NCBI GenBank assembly: GCA_029210945.1 | Contig: JARGGH010000020.1 | Span: 1 to 58,435, forward strand | Source of the DNA: Anaerolineales bacterium | GTDB taxonomy: Bacteria; Chloroflexota; Anaerolineae; Anaerolineales; E44-bin32 | Length of the DNA: 58,435 nt | Direction of reading: 5' to 3' | Shown: positions 53,547-58,435 of the stretch, one piece after another | Position numbering within the stretch: position 1 is the stretch's first letter | Layout of the letters: each line of letters begins with the position of its first letter | Position numbers and translations under genes: made by a program | The notes under the pieces: generated by a model | Seen by the model: only the letters and a program-made list of their open reading frames with translations | Told to the model about the DNA's origin: nothing | Databases searched by the model: none

Positions 53547-54035
53547 TTATCTTCGCCACCAGGCACTCAGCCCGTCGCCAGCCATTCCACCCAACATCAC
53601 CACCACCACGAACACCAACCCCATCAGCCCGTACCCCAGCACGGCCAGGAAATCGATCACGTCCACACCCGTCGGGTTTGGCGCCGGGAAATCGATCCAG
53701 GCCCACAGCAGCTCCCCCGCCAGCGCCCAGAGCGCGAAACTCACCGCCGCGATCCCCGCGCCGATCGATCCCGCCCGCAGGCGGCTCATCGTTGGATCGC
53801 CCAGCAATTCCCGTCCGAGCATTGCCGCCACAAGGAATGTGAGCAGGCCGGGCAAAATGAGGATGTAGATAAACAGGTACGCGTCGTACGGAGTCCCGGA
53901 GCCCGGCGCGATCAGGCCGTCCGAGCGCAGGATCAGGATGTAGAAGCCCGCCACAGCCAGCGCAGCGGTGTCCGTCACAGCGCTGAACACGAGCGCGATG
54001 AAGATACGCGGGTAATTCTCTGCCAGTTCTCTCAT
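53547..54035 (-). CDS. Membrane protein of unknown function
   Basis: 162 residues with four membrane segments (FIALVFSAVTDTAALAVAGFYI, YLFIYILILPGLLTFLVAAML, GIAAVSFALWALAGELLWAWI, FLAVLGYGLMGLVFVVVVMLGG). GGAGG is 12 bases before the ATG. Not recognised. It is transcribed toward the methyltransferase gene from the repeat region. Confidence 0.7.
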   Translation of the reverse strand: MRELAENYPRIFIALVFSAVTDTAALAVAGFYILILRSDGLIAPGSGTPYDAYLFIYILILPGLLTFLVAAMLGRELLGDPTMSRLRAGSIGAGIAAVSFALWALAGELLWAWIDFPAPNPTGVDVIDFLAVLGYGLMGLVFVVVVMLGGMAGDGLSAWWRR

Positions 54036-54090
54036 CTGTGGTTGCGACCTCCACCACTAAAGGTATGCGCGTAAGCCCGTACGGTCAATC

Positions 54091-54290
54091 GGCAAGCGAC
54101 AAAACTCGCTTGCCTGCGCAGGTCCCCTTCGATTGGAAAATCTCGGCTCTGCTCCGCAGCCGTCAGCAAGCTGACGGTATCCGAAGGATGACCTTCGGTG
54201 CCCGGGGCGCCTGGGTGACTGAGTGCCCGGATGCCATTCCACCCTAATCCCTGATCGCCTGATCCCTAATCCCTGACCTCTAATCCCACC
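54091..54290. repeat. Composite intergenic repeat, copy 2
   Basis: 87-base unit (54091-54177) with the CCGTCAGC-AA-GCTGACGG palindrome, then CCGAAGG-ATGA-CCTTCGG (54181-54198), the GCGCCTGGGTGACTGAGTGC stretch and a CCTAATCCCTGATC word repeat. It matches the middle and end of copy 1 but lacks about 40 bases between the units. The final bases lie within the end of the next gene. Confidence 0.75.
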
Positions 54291-55905
54291 CGTACCAATA
54301 CAGACAATCCACGACCTCTCCGTCAGGACCCACGGCTCCAAAAGGGTAGCCTTCGGTATTTTTGACCTCGTACCGGTCGAGCAGCTCAAGTTTCTGGAGC
54401 GCTTCCCGCGCCCGATTCCGGCTCACAGTGAAGCTCTGCCAGCCGCGCTCCTGCTCCTGCGTCTGCAGTTGATCCAGCTGGCAGGCCAGCTGCGGCAGCA
54501 GTTCGCCCTGAACGTCAGCGGGCGCTCCCTGCGCGAACGCAGCCAGCGGCGGGGCGGCGTCCGTCGAGAGCGAGATCAGATACGGGACATCAATCCCCTC
54601 CCCACCTCGGAAGCGTTCGAGGTTGCGCTCGACGATGAAAGCGTCGATGTTCAGCGCCGCCATCGAGACGATGAAGCCCAATCCAACCAGGAACGCGAGC
54701 GGCGCGATGCGCCGCAGCCTGCCCGAGTACAGTAGGATGACGAAAACGACGAGCAGCACCCCCAGCCAGGGGATGAAGACGTGCGTGTAGGTGCGCAGGC
54801 GGGTGAAGCCGTAGGCGCTTTCATAGAGCAGCAGGCGCTGCAGGGCTGATACGAGCATCACGCCCAGCATCACCACGAGAAACGTGCTCAGGATGTTGAA
54901 ACCGAGCCGCTGCGAGGGCGCCTCGCGCCTGGAGAAATAACCCAGCAGCAGGATCATCCCCAGGCTCAGGAACGCGACCGTCACGAGTTCGCCGAAACCA
55001 CGCCGGGCGTACTCGCTGTAGGTGTATCCGGCGGCGGTGATGTTCGCCTCGCCGCCGAAGAAGTAGCGGAACTGCACAATCACGAAGAGCAGGAAAAGGA
55101 TATCCACCGCGCCGAGGATGATCGCCGATTCGGTGAAACCCAGGAACGGTTTGAGCAGCGGTTTGTCCTCGCCCTGCAATCGGCGCTCGCCAGGCTTCAC
55201 CAGCGCCGCGACCAACGCGCCGAGGCTCAGCAGCGCGGCCGCGATCGCAAACAGGACCCGGCCGAAGGTCTCAAGCAGCCAATCGATGTTCAACCAGGCG
55301 AGCGCCTGCTCGACGAAATCCTGGAAGATCGCATCGGCTGCAGTGAGCAGCGCGGTGAAGATGATCAGCACCGGCAGAGCCAGCAGCAGCCCGCGCAGGA
55401 TCGCTGAGGCGCCGCTGCGCCCCCTGCCCTCGCCGACCGCCTGACGCCATGCGGTGGAGGCCGTCGCCCACGGGCGCAGCCATGCTTCAAGCGGGACCCA
55501 AACCAGCGCCACGGCGAAATCCAGCCATCCGAAGCGGGCCAGCGCGCCGGCGCGGAACGTGCGGATCCAGATCGTGAACAGGATCAGCGTCCCGGCCACG
55601 CCCAGGAACAGCGTGAATGGCTCCTGGCGGAAGATTGTCATCCAGGAGAGGAACACGATCGGCAGCGCCAGCAAGACCTCCCACCTGCTTGGTTGGACGT
55701 TTTCGATGTAGGCGGCGGCCAGCAACCCCGCCAGGCTGAGCGTCGCCCAGATTGGAAACGAGATACCCGGCGTGTGCCCATAGAAGAGGATCTCGGCCGC
55801 CAGACCCAGCGCCAGCGCCATGAGCGCGACCGGCAGCACATGCTCCGGCCTGGCGCCCGGCGATGGTCCTATGATGGTTTGTTTCGATTCTTCGGTTCCG
55901 GTCAT
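54280..55905 (-). CDS. DUF4153/DUF4173-type polytopic membrane protein
   Basis: 541 residues with about ten membrane segments and a C-terminal soluble domain that includes two Cys (ACQLDQLQTQEQ and VDCLYWYGWD). The mid-part FVIVQFRYFFGG and the GYTYSEYARRGFGELVTVAFLSLGM motif are characteristic of DUF4173 proteins. Role unknown; family members are often near cell-envelope regulators. The start is ATG with GGAGG five bases upstream. Confidence 0.82.
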   Translation of the reverse strand: MTGTEESKQTIIGPSPGARPEHVLPVALMALALGLAAEILFYGHTPGISFPIWATLSLAGLLAAAYIENVQPSRWEVLLALPIVFLSWMTIFRQEPFTLFLGVAGTLILFTIWIRTFRAGALARFGWLDFAVALVWVPLEAWLRPWATASTAWRQAVGEGRGRSGASAILRGLLLALPVLIIFTALLTAADAIFQDFVEQALAWLNIDWLLETFGRVLFAIAAALLSLGALVAALVKPGERRLQGEDKPLLKPFLGFTESAIILGAVDILFLLFVIVQFRYFFGGEANITAAGYTYSEYARRGFGELVTVAFLSLGMILLLGYFSRREAPSQRLGFNILSTFLVVMLGVMLVSALQRLLLYESAYGFTRLRTYTHVFIPWLGVLLVVFVILLYSGRLRRIAPLAFLVGLGFIVSMAALNIDAFIVERNLERFRGGEGIDVPYLISLSTDAAPPLAAFAQGAPADVQGELLPQLACQLDQLQTQEQERGWQSFTVSRNRAREALQKLELLDRYEVKNTEGYPFGAVGPDGEVVDCLYWYGWD

Positions 55906-56019
55906 CGTGCCCTCCATTGGATAGATGCAGCCGGCGGAAGGTGCGGGAGGCGGACGTCTGGACTGAGTCTACACTCGGGGCGCACTTTCCGCCGGGCGTT
56001 CACCCGACGATCATCGGAT

Positions 56020-56071
56020 AAAAACCCTCTCAAAGCCTATCGGGAGACTCTCGGGATAGGTTTTGAGAGGG
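56020..56071 (-). terminator. Terminator of the transglycosylase-like gene
   Basis: CCCTCTCAAAGCCTATC and GATAGGTTTTGAGAGGG pair over 17 bases (one G-U) with a 13-base spacer. On the minus strand the stem is followed by TTTTT. Confidence 0.8.
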
Positions 56072-56083
56072 ATTATTAAGGGG

Positions 56084-56150
56084 TTTGGGATCAGGCACCC
56101 GGTCACCAGGGCACGAGGGCACCCGGGAAAATCGATCCCTGGGTGCCGGA
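56084..56150. repeat. Dispersed repeat of GGCACC words with hairpin
   Basis: GGCACCC and GGGTGCC form an imperfect hairpin (56118-56147) in a run of CACCCGGTCACCAGGGCACGAGGGCACC words, the same vocabulary as at 40.0 and 54.2 kb. The 424-base gap between the DUF4173 and transglycosylase-like genes contains this repeat, the terminator and no gene. Confidence 0.5.
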
Positions 56151-56341
56151 TCCCCCACACACGTCATTCCGAGGCCGCAGGCCGAGGAATCCCCCGACCG
56201 ATCCTTATCGCCGGAACGGCACTGGTGTATGTATTCGTCGTCCATCAATTCTGCGAAAATCGTGTTGGAAGGATAGCAAGCGATAATTTGTGTGCAAAGA
56301 CCCTGATTGCCTGATCCCTTGTTACCTGATCACCCGTATTT

Positions 56342-58003
56342 TTAGGGATACCTTCCGGTGATGCGCTCGACGTATTCGACCGCTCCCTCACAGGCCTGGA
56401 GGCTTAGCAGGACATCCCTGAGGTTGATCCAATCGAGGGGTCGTTTATCGAAATAAATCTCGTCCACGGCTTCATAGAGGCATCCCGATCCGGCGTTGTA
56501 ATTGGCGAGCGTGAAACGCCACAGATTAGTATAGGAAGCGACCTCGCCCGGTGCCTTGCGATAGGTCTGGCGAACGATCTCGCCGGTCTGCGAACAGTTT
56601 GCAAGGATTAAGTTTCCGAAGAGGTCGACGCTCTCGTCGGCGCGGTCAAGGTCAATTCCATTCGGGCAGGTCGGGCAGCTCACGTCTGCCTGGATCGCCA
56701 GCGCGCCGCGCAGCAGCTCCTGTTCTTCGTCGCCGAGTTCGTGGTAGCGCAATGCACAGTAGTCTTCCGAAAGCACCAGCGGGCAAAGCTGGTTGTAGAA
56801 AGAGACGTTCCACAGCAGCAGCGTGTCGCCGCCTTCAGGGTGCAATCCACCCAGGCCATATTCTTCGAGGTTTGGGAACTGTCCGGGCCAGAACTGGCTC
56901 TCCAGGGCGAAGATACGTTTGATCAGTTCGGCCGGCAAGCCGGTGCGCTGGGCGACCTGGAAGATGCGCTCATCGAAGCGGTTTTGCCATGTTTCGACCT
57001 CGGCCCGCGTCGCATCCACACCGCACTGGCTGGCCGTGCCATCCGCCAGCAAACCGTCCCAAGGGCAGTCTGGCGCTTCAACGAAGCCCCAACGCAGCAA
57101 TTGGCCAGCGAGCAGGTCGTAGGCGCGGTCCGTTGCCAGACCGGAGGCGTCTTCGGGTGTGGTGAGCCATGCACCTTCCGGGTCGATCGGCGGGAAGGAA
57201 CCCCAGGTGAGCGAGCAGGCTGCCGGCGGCGCCCCGATCCACTGCGTGCTGAGGACTTCGATCTGCCAGTTCTCAGATCCCGGGCGCGCCGGCCAGGTCA
57301 GCGTGCTGGCCCGCACGAGTGCGCTGAATTCATCGGTCCGGTCGCCGTAAGTCGACTCAGCCCAGAAGGTCATCTTCAGCTCCTGGTCCTTGTAGGGAGC
57401 GAGCGGGATGCGGCATTGGTAGCCCTTACATTCGTAGACGTCGTCATCCACTTCGGCGGTGATCGAGACGATGCGTTCGTCAGCGAGCGGCTCGTCGGCG
57501 GTAAGCACCAGCGTCGGGTCGCCGACGCAGAGGTTGCTCAGGTTTTGTTCGTCGCAGCCTTCGAGCGTGAGCGCGACGGACGGTTTGGGCAGTTCCTCGA
57601 CGACGGCGCGTTCGCCCTCGAGGTAGCCGGCGAAGAGCAGGAAGAGACCCTTGCAGGTCTTCGTGTCGCCGCCTCGCACCGCCGCGCGGCAGGCCTTGGT
57701 TTTGCGCCATGCTTCGAAAGTGTCCTCACCGCAGACCTTCGAGACCTCCTCCCAGGTGGGCAGGCCGTCGTGCGGGATCAGGATCTCGCAGACCGTCTCG
57801 TTATCCTCCCACTGCTTGAGCCACCACAGGTAGCCCTCGTCGGCGACGTAGGTGATCACACGCCGGTCGGGAGGCGGCGGGTCGTCCTCCTGGGCGGAGG
57901 CAGTGAAAAAGAACGCGCCGGCAGCCAAGAGAAAACCCAGCGCGGCAGCCAGCGCGAGAAATAGGCGATTTCGGGAGGTAAATACGGGTTGGGTTTTCAA
58001 CAT
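56342..58003 (-). CDS. Exported protein with lytic-transglycosylase-like domain
   Basis: 553 residues with a signal peptide (about 10-37, FLALAAALGFLLAAGAFFFTASA). The N-terminal half (about 40-300) has many Cys and an Ig-like segment (VSITAEVDDDVYECKGYQCRIPLAPYKDQELKM). The C-terminal half has features of SLT-type transglycosylases: the AELIKRIFALESQF stretch with the candidate catalytic Glu, YGLGGLHPEGG and LANYNAGSG. It would cleave peptidoglycan glycan strands. The start is ATG near TATACT on the minus strand. Confidence 0.7.
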   Translation of the reverse strand: MLKTQPVFTSRNRLFLALAAALGFLLAAGAFFFTASAQEDDPPPPDRRVITYVADEGYLWWLKQWEDNETVCEILIPHDGLPTWEEVSKVCGEDTFEAWRKTKACRAAVRGGDTKTCKGLFLLFAGYLEGERAVVEELPKPSVALTLEGCDEQNLSNLCVGDPTLVLTADEPLADERIVSITAEVDDDVYECKGYQCRIPLAPYKDQELKMTFWAESTYGDRTDEFSALVRASTLTWPARPGSENWQIEVLSTQWIGAPPAACSLTWGSFPPIDPEGAWLTTPEDASGLATDRAYDLLAGQLLRWGFVEAPDCPWDGLLADGTASQCGVDATRAEVETWQNRFDERIFQVAQRTGLPAELIKRIFALESQFWPGQFPNLEEYGLGGLHPEGGDTLLLWNVSFYNQLCPLVLSEDYCALRYHELGDEEQELLRGALAIQADVSCPTCPNGIDLDRADESVDLFGNLILANCSQTGEIVRQTYRKAPGEVASYTNLWRFTLANYNAGSGCLYEAVDEIYFDKRPLDWINLRDVLLSLQACEGAVEYVERITGRYP

Positions 58004-58080
58004 TCAGGTCAAAGTATACACAAGAATAAATGATCCCGGAATCGAGCACCCATACAAAATCTATAAAATCTTGCTACGGT

Positions 58081-58114
58081 AAAGAAAAATGGGCTGCCCA
58101 GTTGGGAAGCCCAT
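58081..58114 (-). terminator. Terminator of the trypsin-like protease gene
   Basis: On the minus strand ATGGGCT and AGCCCAT pair around a 12-base loop and are followed by TTTTCTTT. Confidence 0.82.
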
Positions 58115-58137
58115 TCAATTGGACTGGAATAGTCGAT

Positions 58138-58435
58138 CTAGTCTAGAAAACCAGCCAACCAATCAAGGTCATCAGCCTGGTCGATGCGGTATCCGCCACC
58201 GGTCCCGGCGCAGTTGCCGTTCAGGCCGAAAGAGGTCACCGCCACGACAGTGTTTGTGCCCGCCAAGAACTGCGGCCCGCCGGAGTCGCCGAAGCAGGTG
58301 CCACCCGAGTCCGAAGCGTCACTAAAAACTCCCGACCCGGAGACTGCGACCGAGGTCCCCTTCGGAACCCCGAAGACACCCTGGGTGTTGAGGATATCAA
58401 GCGAAGCTTGCAAGCGAACTCTATTTCCCTGCCCA
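58138..58435 (-). CDS. Trypsin-like serine protease, C-terminal part (start beyond the right edge)
   Basis: About 98 codons are visible, open to the edge: NRVRLQASLDILNTQG, then TCFGDSGGPQF with the catalytic Ser of the chymotrypsin family, and a C-terminal helix ending DWLAGFLD. The His and Asp of the triad lie outside the window. The disulfide-type Cys before GDSGGP suggests an exported enzyme. Confidence 0.88.
   Translation of the reverse strand, partial: GQGNRVRLQASLDILNTQGVFGVPKGTSVAVSGSGVFSDASDSGGTCFGDSGGPQFLAGTNTVVAVTSFGLNGNCAGTGGGYRIDQADDLDWLAGFLD

Noticed and set aside
53530..54057. A 175-codon minus-strand frame overlapping the membrane protein at 53547-54035
   Set aside because: Same strand, other frame; Arg/Gly-rich shadow without hydrophobic pattern.
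52303..54290. CRISPR array
   Set aside because: The repeats vary in spacing and consist of palindromes and short words; there is no regular repeat-spacer pattern and no cas gene.
56741..57964. A 407-codon open frame opposite the transglycosylase-like gene
   Set aside because: Antisense shadow of a gene with signal peptide and clear motifs; composition is typical of mirrored GC-rich coding DNA.

Overview
The window reads as a piece of a fairly GC-rich bacterial chromosome. Gene content (peptidoglycan enzyme MurA, many cysteine-anchored lipoproteins, a fused formiminotransferase-cyclodeaminase, DUF4173/DUF4013/DUF5989 membrane proteins, F420-type luciferase-like oxidoreductase) fits Chloroflexota, probably Anaerolineae. 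That assignment is inference from gene families, not from a search. Promoters are of ordinary sigma-70 type (TTGAcc-17-TATAAT), and TGA is a normal stop codon in most genes.

Left part (1-7500): possible 5' end of a group II intron at the edge, a short sigma-70 gene divergent from a SufR-like iron-sulfur sensing repressor, the Fe-S carrier NfuA, gyrB, and a SAM hydrolase-murA pair. MurA carries Asp instead of the fosfomycin-target Cys.

7500-17800: a classic origin-proximal set, rpmH-rnpA-yidD-(PQQ-propeller lipoprotein)-yidC-jag, then a PfkB-family kinase with an apparently leaderless mRNA, parA-parB, a PanE-like reductase, fabG, an Asp23-type protein, nusB, tatA/B-tatC. No dnaA is present.

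17800-30700: a thiolase-fold protein that lacks the nucleophilic Cys, paired with a DUF35 protein that lacks the zinc-ribbon cysteines; membrane proteins; a large lipoprotein with a glycosidase-like barrel; an acyl-CoA dehydrogenase; a redox cluster; a bifunctional FTCD; a CapA-like lipoprotein. In the redox cluster a thioredoxin-like lipoprotein has an in-frame TGA exactly at the first Cys of CxxC, followed by a stem-loop that meets the bacterial SECIS rules. It is a strong selenoprotein candidate.

30700-40300: proS behind a leader with a terminator and a possible antiterminator, small membrane proteins, DUF362-flippase-PHP operon, lysS, greA, a PIG-L deacetylase and tRNA-Lys(TTT).

40300-51600: a decayed flavodoxin gene, a membrane glycosyltransferase-like protein, a membrane SGNH hydrolase, a carbamoyltransferase module with DUF5989, a lipoprotein, an amidase, two small membrane proteins and an LLM-class oxidoreductase.

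51600-58435: a PspC-domain gene that seems to start at AUA, a zone of dispersed palindromic repeats surrounding a methyltransferase and membrane proteins, a secreted lytic-transglycosylase-like protein and, cut by the right edge, a trypsin-like protease.
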